A stretch of DNA of 64,000 nt from Streptococcus uberis. Its GTDB lineage: Bacteria > Bacillota > Bacilli > Lactobacillales > Streptococcaceae. Position 1 is the stretch's first letter, and each line of letters begins with the position of its first letter. The notes beneath the pieces were generated by a model. It was not told the origin of the DNA. It worked only from the letters and a program-made list of their open reading frames with translations, and ran no database searches. Of the stretch, positions 47,176 through 55,598 are shown in pieces. The stretch covers positions 1,707,001-1,771,000 of the forward strand of contig NZ_LS483397.1 in NCBI RefSeq assembly GCF_900475595.1, written 5' to 3'. Both the position numbers and the translations under genes were made by a program.

Positions 47176-47892
47176 ATGATATTAGCCATTATTAGTTTAG
47201 CCACAATCTTATCCTTTGCCACTTGGATGTACTTACCTAAAGCAAGTCTTCGCTATATTTTAGGAACCTTATCTCTCCTAACACTTTTAGCAAGCACTCT
47301 TTATTTGACCGATCATTTTGTTAACCATACTGGCATGACAGTTGAAACAACGGTTTCAAAGAAAAACATTTATTCTGCAGCTGACAAGAACGCTAGCTTT
47401 GGTTTATTGATTTACCAAAAGGTTGGTAGCAAATCAGACCACCATGTTCTTGTTTACAAAGATGCAAAAGACCAAAAACAGCCAAGAGCACACTTCATTC
47501 CAAATTCAAAGAAAATTAACGAAGCCATCAAAAAGACAGCCCAATATAAATTGGGGGAAATAGATCATGCATACCTTAAAACGACAACCAAGCGATACGT
47601 TTGGAAATCGGATTTTGACAAGCTGATGTTTGGTTTTGGGGGTGAAAATGGTCAGTTGATTTCTCAAAAATCGATTGTAACTGTACCAAAAGATACCTGG
47701 TTAGTCCTATCAAAGAAACAAGCTGCCAAACTTAGTCAACTTGCCCCACAAATGAAAGCTCAACAAGAAAAAGCCATGAAAGCTAACCCTCAATTAGCAA
47801 TGAAATTACAAAGCTTAGCTCAAAATGATCCAAAAGCCTTGACCAAAATGCAGGTTGCTGAAATAAAAAAAGCCCTAGGCATTACAAAATAG
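47176..47892 (+). CDS. DUF4811 membrane-anchored protein
   Basis: 238 residues. Two N-terminal helices (1-20, 27-47) are followed by an extracytoplasmic domain of about 190 residues with many lysines. The segment KAQQEKAMKANPQLAMKLQSLA near the C-terminus is helical. DUF4811 proteins accompany DHA2 pumps, but their role is unknown; an accessory subunit is a reasonable guess. It starts one base after the pump gene. Confidence 0.8.
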   Translation: MILAIISLATILSFATWMYLPKASLRYILGTLSLLTLLASTLYLTDHFVNHTGMTVETTVSKKNIYSAADKNASFGLLIYQKVGSKSDHHVLVYKDAKDQKQPRAHFIPNSKKINEAIKKTAQYKLGEIDHAYLKTTTKRYVWKSDFDKLMFGFGGENGQLISQKSIVTVPKDTWLVLSKKQAAKLSQLAPQMKAQQEKAMKANPQLAMKLQSLAQNDPKALTKMQVAEIKKALGITK

Positions 47893-47893
47893 C

Positions 47894-47926
47894 AAAAAAG
47901 CCTTTCCTCAATAGGAAGGGCTTTTA
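47894..47926. terminator. Bidirectional terminator between DUF4811 gene and ksgA
   Basis: AAAAGCCTTTCCT / AGGAAGGGCTTTT stem with one mismatch and A/T tails, overlapping the ksgA stop. Confidence 0.85.
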
Positions 47927-48796
47927 AAATCCAACTTCTTTCAAGGCATCAGCCAATTTCCCATATTGAGGGATGGTCAAAGCTTCGCCACGAATCGAAG
48001 GTTTAATGTCGGCAAGTTCAAGAGCCTGTGTCAATTTTGTCTTAATCTCTTCTGTTTTTCCAAAATGACTGGTTAAATTGTTCCATAAAGTCTTTCTGCG
48101 GTGGACAAAACCAACTTTAGCCACTCGGAAGAAGAAATCTTCATCAGTGACCTCAATTAATGGTTCCGGACGTCTCACCATTTTAAGAATGGCAGAATCC
48201 ACATTAGGAGCTGGAACAAAAACAGTTTTTGGAACGATAAAGGCAACTTTTGCAGTCATATAGTACTGAACGGCAATGGATAAGCTGCCGTAGGCTTTGG
48301 TATTTGGCTCTGCAGATATGCGATCCGCTACCTCTCTTTGCATCATGACCACAAACTCTTGGAAAGGAATTTTACTTTCAATCAAGTGCATCAAAATAGG
48401 CGTTGTAATGTAATAAGGAAGATTTGCAACGACTTTTAAAGGTAAATCTGGATTTTTAAACTGCTTGATTTGACTTTGTAAATCAGATTTTAAGATATCT
48501 TGATTAATGACTTGCACATTATCAAAGTCTCTTAAAGTGTCGGCTAATATCGGAATCAAGCGATCATCAATTTCAAAAGCCATAACTTCTGCAGCATTCT
48601 CTGCTAAAAATTCCGTCAAAGCACCAATACCTGGCCCAATCTCAATAACATTGACATTTCGATCAATTTCAGCTGTATCAACAATTTTTTGCAAAATATT
48701 GGTGTCTGTTAAAAAGTTTTGTCCAAAGGATTTTTTAAAAGTGAAACCATGGCGGTCAAGCACAGCCCTAGTAACACTGTAATCTGCTATTCTCAT
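47924..48796 (-). CDS. ksgA: 16S rRNA dimethyladenosine transferase
   Basis: 290 residues. [12 protein letters not shown] and [15 protein letters not shown] (SAM-binding motif I), NQDILK, and [13 protein letters not shown] (catalytic NLPY) identify KsgA/RsmA, which dimethylates A1518 and A1519 in the 3' end of 16S rRNA. In most streptococci it lies between rnmV and rsgA; here both intervals contain plus-strand insertions. Confidence 0.95.
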   Translation of the reverse strand: MRIADYSVTRAVLDRHGFTFKKSFGQNFLTDTNILQKIVDTAEIDRNVNVIEIGPGIGALTEFLAENAAEVMAFEIDDRLIPILADTLRDFDNVQVINQDILKSDLQSQIKQFKNPDLPLKVVANLPYYITTPILMHLIESKIPFQEFVVMMQREVADRISAEPNTKAYGSLSIAVQYYMTAKVAFIVPKTVFVPAPNVDSAILKMVRRPEPLIEVTDEDFFFRVAKVGFVHRRKTLWNNLTSHFGKTEEIKTKLTQALELADIKPSIRGEALTIPQYGKLADALKEVGF

Positions 48797-48885
48797 CTAA
48801 TCTATTTCCTACTCATTTGTTTTCTCTATTGTAGCATAATTTTTTTGACCCATAAAAAAATGAGGAAAATTTGTCAAAAAAAGAA

Positions 48886-48914
48886 TTGACAAATCTTTTT
48901 TTATGATTTATTAT
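48886..48914 (+). promoter_or_regulatory. Promoter of the first M57-like cassette
   Basis: TTGACA, 17 bp, TATTAT. The -35 is part of the inverted repeat TTTGTCAA / TTGACAAA (48870-48893), and AGATTAATCT (palindrome, about 48924-48933) follows the -10, so one or two operators are likely. Confidence 0.65.
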
Positions 48915-48992
48915 ACTTTTATAAGATTAATCTAATTAAATTAAAAGTGTCGGCTAAAATCATAAACAAATAACCAATAGAAAGGATTAATA

Positions 48993-49517
48993 ATGAAAAA
49001 AAAGTTTCTTAAGATAATGACATGTATCATAGCAATATGCAGTATTTTTCCCTACTTATCATCAATGGCATCTACTGTTTATGCTAATGAAGATAATTAC
49101 GTCAGCCAGACAGAAATTGAATCCGTAGCAAGTGAATTTGAGCAACTATTTACAAAGGGAATCATTATTAGTGGAAATAACTATACGTTTAATCATGATT
49201 ATTTAACAAATAATTATACCTCTGATGAAATTCAGGCCTTTATTCATCTAATGGACTCAACTGATTTATCTCCAACATTCTCGAAACGTAGAAAAAGAAG
49301 CATTGGTTCATTCGCGGTTTGTATGAAAGATAAAGCTGTCTCTGATATTGCCGATATGTTTAAAGTTGGTGCATTTGTTAGCTTTGTACAGAGAAAGGCT
49401 TGGAAAGAGGCTGCTAAATTTGCTGTCTCTTGGTTAGCTAAGAATGGGATTAAAAGAAACGTTGCAGCTACAGCTGCTCTCTTGTCCTGGTACGGTATCC
49501 AATGCGCAGGTCATTAG
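48993..49517 (+). CDS. Streptococcin A-M57-like secreted bacteriocin candidate
   Basis: 174 residues. Signal peptide about 1-31 ends in VYANED; a polar middle region ends in a basic KRRKR cluster (about 98-102); the C-terminal 72 residues are hydrophobic and helical with one Cys at each end (AVCMKDK, IQCAGH). Size, Sec signal and late basic cluster resemble the SA-M57 family of non-lantibiotic Sec-secreted bacteriocins. It overlaps the following small membrane protein gene by 16 bases. Activity is inferred, not shown. Confidence 0.6.
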   Translation: MKKKFLKIMTCIIAICSIFPYLSSMASTVYANEDNYVSQTEIESVASEFEQLFTKGIIISGNNYTFNHDYLTNNYTSDEIQAFIHLMDSTDLSPTFSKRRKRSIGSFAVCMKDKAVSDIADMFKVGAFVSFVQRKAWKEAAKFAVSWLAKNGIKRNVAATAALLSWYGIQCAGH

Positions 49518-49684
49518 TTTACTGGATAAAACACATATTACCATTAGCTTTCCTATTAACAATCACTTACCTTTTTATTACCTATTTAGCTAATCTAGGA
49601 CATGGTCCATTTCAACCAAAATGGTTGGAAATTATTGGTCTATTTCTACTCATTAATATAGTTGCAATTATTTTTCGGGAATAA
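49502..49684 (+). CDS. Small two-helix membrane protein, candidate immunity
   Basis: 60 residues: a short basic start, helix about 8-29, a loop HGPFQPKW, helix about 41-57. Its ATG lies within the end of the secreted-protein gene, so it is translated in coupling with it. This placement and topology are usual for bacteriocin immunity proteins, though no family is recognised. Confidence 0.6.
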   Translation: MRRSLVYWIKHILPLAFLLTITYLFITYLANLGHGPFQPKWLEIIGLFLLINIVAIIFRE

Positions 49685-49700
49685 GAGAATCAGTCAGCAA

Positions 49701-49731
49701 AAAACTCACAAGTCTATCTTGTGAGTTTTTT
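49701..49731. terminator. Bidirectional terminator between cassette and rnmV
   Basis: AAAACTCACAAG-TCTAT-CTTGTGAGTTTT with T-runs on both sides. Confidence 0.9.
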
Positions 49732-49739
49732 GACGGTTA

Positions 49740-50306
49740 TCATTGGTATTCTGACATGACTTCTTCAACTTGACCTAAGGTGATTCCAAATAATTCTAAG
49801 CGTTTGAGTAATTGTTTGCCATTGCAATAGCCAATCCTTAATGCCTCGCCTAAATATTCTCGTCTTTGACGACTATCTTTTCCTAAGGTTAATCCAAGCC
49901 GCATCAAATCGGCACTGGTAATATCAAAGTGATTATCGTCATCGTAAACTCGGGTTACCTTTTTCAAGGCCTTTTGTAAATCATCAAAAGAAGCGTGTTC
50001 CACGCCTAAGGAGCGACCTTTTGATTTGGAACTAGGTACGGCTTCATCTCGTTTGAGGAAAGCATGTTGAGCCTTAGGAACTGCCGCCATAATCAACTTA
50101 CGGATGCGTTCCCCGTTATAATCAGGGTCGGTAAAAACGATTACCCCTCTTAAATCTTGTAACCGTTGTATTCTCTCAAGGTCATCTTCCGTAATAGCTG
50201 ACCCTCTTGTCTCGTAAGTATCAACATCATAAAAACGCCGCAAGTTAGCCGTGTCGTCTTTACCTTCTACGACCACAACCTCATGAATTCTAATTCTATC
50301 TGTCAA
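49740..50306 (-). CDS. rnmV: Ribonuclease M5
   Basis: 188 residues from TTG 50306, with AAAGGA upstream; the longer frame to 50429 lies inside tatD. A TOPRIM domain is seen: VVVEGKDDTANLRRF (catalytic Glu) and VIVFTDPDYNGERIR (DxD). RNase M5 matures 5S rRNA. It overlaps the end of tatD, so the two are coupled. Confidence 0.92.
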   Translation of the reverse strand: MTDRIRIHEVVVVEGKDDTANLRRFYDVDTYETRGSAITEDDLERIQRLQDLRGVIVFTDPDYNGERIRKLIMAAVPKAQHAFLKRDEAVPSSKSKGRSLGVEHASFDDLQKALKKVTRVYDDDNHFDITSADLMRLGLTLGKDSRQRREYLGEALRIGYCNGKQLLKRLELFGITLGQVEEVMSEYQ

Positions 50307-51072
50307 TTCTGAATATCCTTTTTGCATTTTCTGTTGTCGCGGCAGCCACTTCTTCAACTGAAATGCCTCGCAATTCCGCAATCTTATCAACCACGTACCG
50401 TGTATAAGCAGTGCGATTCTCCCGACCACGCTTTGGAACAGGAGCCAAGTAAGGTGCGTCTGTTTCTACCAGGATTTTTTCTAGGGGTAATTGCTGCGCT
50501 GCTTCCTGAATGTCCAGTGCTTTTTTGAAGGTGACGACTCCTGAGAAGGAAATCATCATTCCTAATTCAACAAATTTTTGGGCCATTGCCAAGCTTCCAG
50601 AGTAAGAATGCATGATGCCACCGCGTGGCCCTACACCAACTTCTTTGATAACATCATAAGTATCCTCTAGAGCCTCACGTGTATGAACCACAAAGGGCAA
50701 ATCATAGGCTTTGGACAGTTGAATCTGTCTTTTAAAAACCTTAATTTGAACCTCTTTGGGATCCTCCATCCAATGATAATCCAAACCAATTTCCCCTAAA
50801 GCAATCACTTTAGGGTCTTTTAAATGCGAGACAATCATCTCCTCAACATCTTGGTTATAGGATCCGGCTTCTGTTGGATGCCAACCGATAGTGGCATAGA
50901 TGTCAGGATAGTTATTAGCTAAGAACAGAGCTCCATCAATGGTTTCTTGATCAAAACCAACAACATTGTGGTAACCAACTCCCATTTCCTTAGAGAGAGC
51001 AAGTTCTTCTTCTATTTTTCCTTTGAAATTATCTACATTTAAGTGGGTATGTGTGTCAAAAATAGGGATCAT
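50296..51072 (-). CDS. tatD: TatD-family DNase/metal-dependent hydrolase
   Basis: 258 residues from ATG 51072, preceded by AAAGGAAG (an ATG at 51090 has none). The metal ligands are IFDTHTHLN, ALGEIGLDYHW, VVHTREALEDTYD, IMHSYSGS and VETDAPYLAPVP. It is a metal-dependent nuclease with roles in DNA repair, and precedes rnmV in most Firmicutes. Confidence 0.92.
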   Translation of the reverse strand: MIPIFDTHTHLNVDNFKGKIEEELALSKEMGVGYHNVVGFDQETIDGALFLANNYPDIYATIGWHPTEAGSYNQDVEEMIVSHLKDPKVIALGEIGLDYHWMEDPKEVQIKVFKRQIQLSKAYDLPFVVHTREALEDTYDVIKEVGVGPRGGIMHSYSGSLAMAQKFVELGMMISFSGVVTFKKALDIQEAAQQLPLEKILVETDAPYLAPVPKRGRENRTAYTRYVVDKIAELRGISVEEVAAATTENAKRIFRIDR

Positions 51073-51162
51073 TTGTCTTCCTTTAATCATGCTTTTGATT
51101 GACTCATTAGTGTTCCAATTCTCCCTATTATACCATAAAAAGGAATCCTTAATTGGATACCT

Positions 51163-51353
51163 TTATTCAAAAAATGATAAGAGGTGTAAAATCTCTAGGG
51201 CATGATGACTTTGACAAATCTGATCCATCCGTTCTTGGGATTGACTCACATAACGAATGACTGAAAAGAGTTTTTTAAATTCCGCATTTTTCAAATCGTC
51301 TTTACTAACAGAAATCATAATGACAATCCTAATTGCCTCATTATGCCAGTTCC
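51163..51353 (-). pseudogene. Fragment of a PTS EIIA-like domain
   Basis: A minus-strand frame reads W-H-N-E-A-I-R-I-V-I then MISVSKDDLKNAEFKKLF and ends SFFE-TAA at 51163. The pattern resembles the last 60 residues of a fructose/mannitol-type PTS EIIA domain or a PRD regulator ending in one. No upstream part exists (an in-frame stop is near 51355), so it is a remnant of a deleted gene. From 51073 to 51162 I see only AT-rich spacer. Confidence 0.45.
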
Positions 51354-51446
51354 CCTCCCTCCTCCTCCATCTGTTACAAGTATAAACTTATCATCTCCTT
51401 AACAATATGCTATACTGATTGATAGGGCTTACAGGAGGAAAAAATT

Positions 51447-52259
51447 ATGCGACATAAACATCATTTCATGAGCAAAATTGAGGAAGCCATTGAACAAATG
51501 ACACCTTTAGAAAAAGAAATTGCGCGTTTTTTTATCGAATCAGATTTGAAAGATGATGATTTAGCATCTGCCAAAATCATCTCACGTCTACATATTTCAA
51601 ACGCCGCTTTAACACGCTTTGCTAAAAAATGTGGCTTTTCAGGTTACCGTGCCTTTTCCTTTGAGTACAGTAAAAGTGTACAAAAAAATGAGTCAAATGG
51701 TCAAAACTTTACCTTAGAACGGACAAAACGGGTTTTATTTGATTACGATTCCCTGATTGATAAAACATACGATCTCGTTGATGAGGCTAAGTTGCAAGCA
51801 TTAGCTCAAAAAATTGATCAATCGGAACGTATCTATTTCTATGGCAAAGGAAGCTCTGCATTGGTTGCTCAAGAAATGAAACTTCGTTTTATGAGACTTG
51901 GTCTCATCTGCGATGCTTATTCTGACACCGACGGATTTACATGGGCCAATAGTTTAGTCAATGAAAAATGTCTGGTTATCGCTTTTTCACTTTCAGGTAA
52001 AACGCAATCTGTTATCTCGGCCCTAGAGAAAGCTAGTCAAAAGGGAGCTCCAAGTATTTTACTCACAACACATCCTAAACCTGCTTTCCCCAAAGAAATC
52101 GAAGTCATCAAAGTGGCTTCTACCCATAAACTCAATTACGGAAACCGCATTTCGCCACAATTCCCCCTGCTCATCATGATGGATATCATTTACGCCTATG
52201 TCTTAGCTATTGACAAAGCGAAAAAAGAAGAAATTTTTAAAGATACGATTATAAATTAA
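51447..52259 (+). CDS. MurR/RpiR-family regulator of the sialic-acid operon
   Basis: 270 residues. N-terminal HTH_6 (TPLEKEIARFFIES ... LHISNAALTRFAKKCGFSGYRAFSFEYSKS, about 20-75) and a SIS sugar-phosphate domain (YFYGKGSSALVAQEMKLRFMRLG, CLVIAFSLSGKTQSVISAL, about 120-220). It faces the nan operon. By analogy with NanR-type RpiR proteins of Gram-positives it would sense ManNAc-6-P or a related sugar phosphate. AGGAGG precedes the ATG. Confidence 0.85.
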   Translation: MRHKHHFMSKIEEAIEQMTPLEKEIARFFIESDLKDDDLASAKIISRLHISNAALTRFAKKCGFSGYRAFSFEYSKSVQKNESNGQNFTLERTKRVLFDYDSLIDKTYDLVDEAKLQALAQKIDQSERIYFYGKGSSALVAQEMKLRFMRLGLICDAYSDTDGFTWANSLVNEKCLVIAFSLSGKTQSVISALEKASQKGAPSILLTTHPKPAFPKEIEVIKVASTHKLNYGNRISPQFPLLIMMDIIYAYVLAIDKAKKEEIFKDTIIN

Positions 52260-52260
52260 G

Positions 52261-52290
52261 AAAAGAATCCTAAGGCATTAGGATTCTTTT
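52261..52290. terminator. Bidirectional terminator between RpiR gene and nan operon
   Basis: AAAAGAATCCTAA / TTAGGATTCTTTT, overlapping the stop of the esterase gene. Confidence 0.9.
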
Positions 52291-53258
52291 TCGGATGACA
52301 TGATTGTAGAACCAATTAAGAAATCATAAATCAAATCATTGACACCAACATTTAAGGCCTCATGACCGTACTCAGGTAAAACATAATGATGTTTTTGGCC
52401 TTCTAATCTGTTAAATATTGCGTATTGCGTTGACGGAGGACAAACATCATCATCCATTCCAGTTACCATTAACACGGGATTTTTAATCCGTTGTGCCATA
52501 TTTTTGACATCAATATAGGATAAGATCTGAAAGATTTTTTCCTCCGTTAGGTGAAACGGATCTGTAAATTTAAAATATCTAAATAATTCATCATAAGCTT
52601 CTGAATGATTACCAAGTTCAAGAACCCTTTCAAAGTCAGATAGAAAAGGATAAACGGTTACTGTCTTTTTGATCGAGGGATGAAGGGCTGCCGCTACTAA
52701 AGCAAGGGCACCACCTTGTGAAGCTCCTAAACTATAAAGCATATCTTCATCAACCATTGATAAAGAAGAAACAATTGATATCAGACGGTAAATGTCCAAA
52801 TAAACATGTTTATAGAATAAGTGTTCTCGTCCTTCACTAACTCCCCTAATGACCTGACCTTTGACGGTAATCCCTTTATATTGACCAGAATCGACTGAGT
52901 GACCTGCTTGGCCAGGAACATCCATGCATACGACAGCATAACCCGCTGCAATATATTTGAGATTTTCTGTCCAATCTGGACTTTGTCCTTGGTAGCCATG
53001 AAAGACAAAAATGACTGGAACAGGTTCATTGACATTAGGAAATAGGCATTTTGCATAAACTCTACCTTTTCCACTAGCTTCAAATGTCAGTTCAAAACAT
53101 TTGACAAAAGATAAGCCAAAATCTTTTTCTTTCAATTGATAAGGAATAGACTCTTTAATCTTTTGAAGATTGGAATTCCAAAAATCGTTAAAGTCTTCTG
53201 GAACTTCCCTTTTCCCCCTGTATGCCTGTAAGTCTTTTTTTGCTAACGTTTCAATCAT
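52278..53258 (-). CDS. Acetylxylan esterase/cephalosporin deacetylase-like hydrolase
   Basis: 326 residues from ATG 53258 with AAAGGAGAG upstream. Alpha/beta-hydrolase of the AXE1 family: FVFHGYQGQSPDW (oxyanion loop), YSLGASQGGALAL (nucleophile GASQGG), MVTGMDDDVCPPSTQY (Asp) and LPEYGHEAL (His). In nan operons it may remove O-acetyl groups from sialic acids. It overlaps the ROK kinase gene by four bases. Confidence 0.85.
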   Translation of the reverse strand: MIETLAKKDLQAYRGKREVPEDFNDFWNSNLQKIKESIPYQLKEKDFGLSFVKCFELTFEASGKGRVYAKCLFPNVNEPVPVIFVFHGYQGQSPDWTENLKYIAAGYAVVCMDVPGQAGHSVDSGQYKGITVKGQVIRGVSEGREHLFYKHVYLDIYRLISIVSSLSMVDEDMLYSLGASQGGALALVAAALHPSIKKTVTVYPFLSDFERVLELGNHSEAYDELFRYFKFTDPFHLTEEKIFQILSYIDVKNMAQRIKNPVLMVTGMDDDVCPPSTQYAIFNRLEGQKHHYVLPEYGHEALNVGVNDLIYDFLIGSTIMSSEKES

Positions 53259-54154
53259 GCCAAAGTTCTCTCCTTTTGTTTTTGACAAAAATGGTAATAG
53301 GCCCCTAGCATACCAGCATCATTCTTATGTTGAGCAAAACGTACGTCTAAAACCTCGAATAGACTTGAAACAAGATACTTTTTAAGAGCTTTTTTTATCA
53401 ATGGTGCTAGGTAATCCTCTTGAGCCATAATGCCTCCACCTAAAACAATAAGATCTGGATTAGTGACATAAGCCATATTAGCAAGCCCTTGACCAAGAAA
53501 ATCTACCGTTTGCTGGATTGCCGCAATACAGTGCTGATCTCCTTTTTTAGCCTCTTCAAAAATACGTCGTCCATTCCAACTTTCTTCAGACTCATTTTTT
53601 CTTTTGGCCACATCTTTTATTAAGGCCGTTGTAGAAGCCAAATCTTGGAAAGAACCTTTTCCAAGATGCATATAACCGACTTCACAGGCCGAATTGCCAA
53701 CACCAGAGAAAATGTGATTATCGAGTAGCAAGCATCCTCCTATCCCTGTACCAATTGTCAAACATAAAGCCACTTTACTATCTTTTGCATTTCCAGAAAT
53801 TGCTTCCGCTAAACCAGCGCAATTAACATCATTTTCAATTTCACAAGGAATGTGAAAACAATCTTCAATCTCACTTTTAAAGGATGTTCCAGCATAATTG
53901 GGAATTTGGGGACCTGAATAAAAAATTTCTCCCTTATCCGGGTCAACCATTCCCGCTGAAGAAATGGCTACTCCTGAAAGGGGATTTTTTTCCTGATATT
54001 GCTTGATCAAGTCTTTCACTTTTTCAAGAATTGCAGGTCCACCTTTATAAGCTTCTGTAGCCATTTCATGCTTTTCAATAAAGGTACCAGTTTCAGTTAA
54101 TAAACCATACTTTATAGCTGTTCCACCAATATCAATAGAGAGATAATAAGTCAT
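53255..54154 (-). CDS. nanK: ROK-family kinase, probable N-acetylmannosamine kinase
   Basis: 299 residues from ATG 54154 (AGGAGG upstream; the longer frame overlaps nanA). LSIDIGGTAIKYGL binds ATP, ENDVNCAGLAEA and TIGTGIGGCLLL are ROK signatures, and NPDLIVLGGGIMAQ is near the C-terminus. The ROK zinc-binding Cys motif (CxCGxxGC) is absent, as in some NanK-like proteins. Operon context argues for ManNAc phosphorylation. Confidence 0.82.
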   Translation of the reverse strand: MTYYLSIDIGGTAIKYGLLTETGTFIEKHEMATEAYKGGPAILEKVKDLIKQYQEKNPLSGVAISSAGMVDPDKGEIFYSGPQIPNYAGTSFKSEIEDCFHIPCEIENDVNCAGLAEAISGNAKDSKVALCLTIGTGIGGCLLLDNHIFSGVGNSACEVGYMHLGKGSFQDLASTTALIKDVAKRKNESEESWNGRRIFEEAKKGDQHCIAAIQQTVDFLGQGLANMAYVTNPDLIVLGGGIMAQEDYLAPLIKKALKKYLVSSLFEVLDVRFAQHKNDAGMLGAYYHFCQKQKERTLA

Positions 54155-54171
54155 ATCACTTCCTCCTGTCG

Positions 54172-55089
54172 TTAACAAAATGTTTCCTTTGCTTGCTGAA
54201 TCAGTTTCGCCGCTTGAAGACAAATAGCTTTGTCCTCATCTCTCAAATTGCTTAAAGGAGAACGAACACCTCCAATATCTAAGGAGTCATTGATACGAAG
54301 AACTTCTTTTATGACTGCATACATATGCCCATGAGCGGACACCAAGACTGTAATGATATCGTTAATAGCATATTGCAATTGTTTAGCTTTTTGCAAATCT
54401 TTCTCAGAAATGAGTTGATTTAACTTCAAGAAAAGTTCTGGCATGGCTCCGTATGTTCCACCAATTCCAGCCTCAGCTCCCATTAGGCGACCTGCTAAAA
54501 ACTGTTCATCAGGGCCATTAAAGACAATATGATTTTCTCCTCCAATAGAACAAAATTGTTGAATATCTTGTACTGGCATGGAAGAATTTTTAACACCAAT
54601 AACTCGTTCGTTTTTGAGCATTTCCTGATACAAACTTGCATTGAGTTCAGTTCCAGCTAATTGAGGAATATTGTAAATAATGAAATCAGTATCTGGCGCA
54701 GAAGCTGAAATGGTCTGCCAATAGTCGGCTACTGCGTAATCAGGGAGTCGAAAATAAATTGGCGGAATAGCTGCTATGGCATCTACACCCATTTCCTCTG
54801 AGTGTTGGGCTAGAAGAATACTATCTTTAGTATTGTTACAAGCCACATGGTTTATGATGGTTAACTTTCCTTTAGCTACCGACATCACATTTTCTAGGAC
54901 TAAGATGCGATCCGCCACACTTTGATAAATACATTCTCCTGAAGAGCCGTTTAAGTATAAACCTTGAACGCCTTTATCCATATAATAATGTGTCAAGGCC
55001 TGTACTCTTTCAGGGCTAATTTCTCCCTTCTCATCGTAGCAAGCATAAAATGCTGGGATAATGCCTTTATATTTGTCTAAATGTGTCAT
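54172..55089 (-). CDS. nanA: N-acetylneuraminate lyase
   Basis: 305 residues of the DapA/NAL superfamily. GLYLNGSSGECIYQS (substrate loop), FIIYNIPQLAGTEL (Tyr in the catalytic YNIP), and VIGVKNSSM with the Schiff-base lysine (about 166). It splits sialic acid to ManNAc and pyruvate. It starts two bases after the YhcH gene. Confidence 0.9.
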   Translation of the reverse strand: MTHLDKYKGIIPAFYACYDEKGEISPERVQALTHYYMDKGVQGLYLNGSSGECIYQSVADRILVLENVMSVAKGKLTIINHVACNNTKDSILLAQHSEEMGVDAIAAIPPIYFRLPDYAVADYWQTISASAPDTDFIIYNIPQLAGTELNASLYQEMLKNERVIGVKNSSMPVQDIQQFCSIGGENHIVFNGPDEQFLAGRLMGAEAGIGGTYGAMPELFLKLNQLISEKDLQKAKQLQYAINDIITVLVSAHGHMYAVIKEVLRINDSLDIGGVRSPLSNLRDEDKAICLQAAKLIQQAKETFC

Positions 55090-55091
55090 GA

Positions 55092-55577
55092 TTATCTCTT
55101 CCTATTCTCATTTGTTTCTTTATCGTCAGTCATCCGAACTTTGAAGACAACTTTTTTAACCTGTTCATCTTTTAGCACTTGTCCGCCAGGTTGATGTTTT
55201 TCTTCAGGGAAAAAGACAATGAAATACCCTGGTCTCAAGAGAAGTTCTGCAATGACTTGGGATTGAGCCAAGGCAAAATCATTGTCACTATCATATGGTT
55301 TGATATCATTTCCCTTTTCATCACCATAAAAAATCTTTTCCGAGCCCTCCAAAATGATATGAATATCAGCATATTCTTTATGGTATTCGTAAGTACTCGA
55401 ACTTTTTTCTTCAAAAACGCTGTTAGTATAATTCAAAAAGAGCTCTTGATCCTTGATAACACTTTGACCAAAAGGTAGACTTTGAAGGTCATTGTTCAAA
55501 ATATAATCAATAGCCTCAGCAAGTCTTGGATGTAAATAGCGATAGTTTGACAGTTGGCTGATTGCATCAAAAATCAT
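55092..55577 (-). CDS. YhcH/YjgK/YiaL-family protein (sialic acid anomerase-like)
   Basis: 161 residues. EYHKEYADIHIILEGSEKIFYGD and FIVFFPEEKHQPGGQV contain the cupin His/Glu metal ligands of the DUF386 family. The E. coli relative NanQ speeds opening of sialic acid from alpha to usable form. It lies between the transporter and nanA. Confidence 0.85.
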   Translation of the reverse strand: MIFDAISQLSNYRYLHPRLAEAIDYILNNDLQSLPFGQSVIKDQELFLNYTNSVFEEKSSSTYEYHKEYADIHIILEGSEKIFYGDEKGNDIKPYDSDNDFALAQSQVIAELLLRPGYFIVFFPEEKHQPGGQVLKDEQVKKVVFKVRMTDDKETNENRKR

Positions 55578-55598
55578 GTTATCTCCTTTTTGAAGTGT

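Noticed and set aside
50307..50429. Longer start for ribonuclease M5
   Set aside because: It is the shadow of the tatD 3' end; the TTG at 50306 fits the family length and has an RBS.
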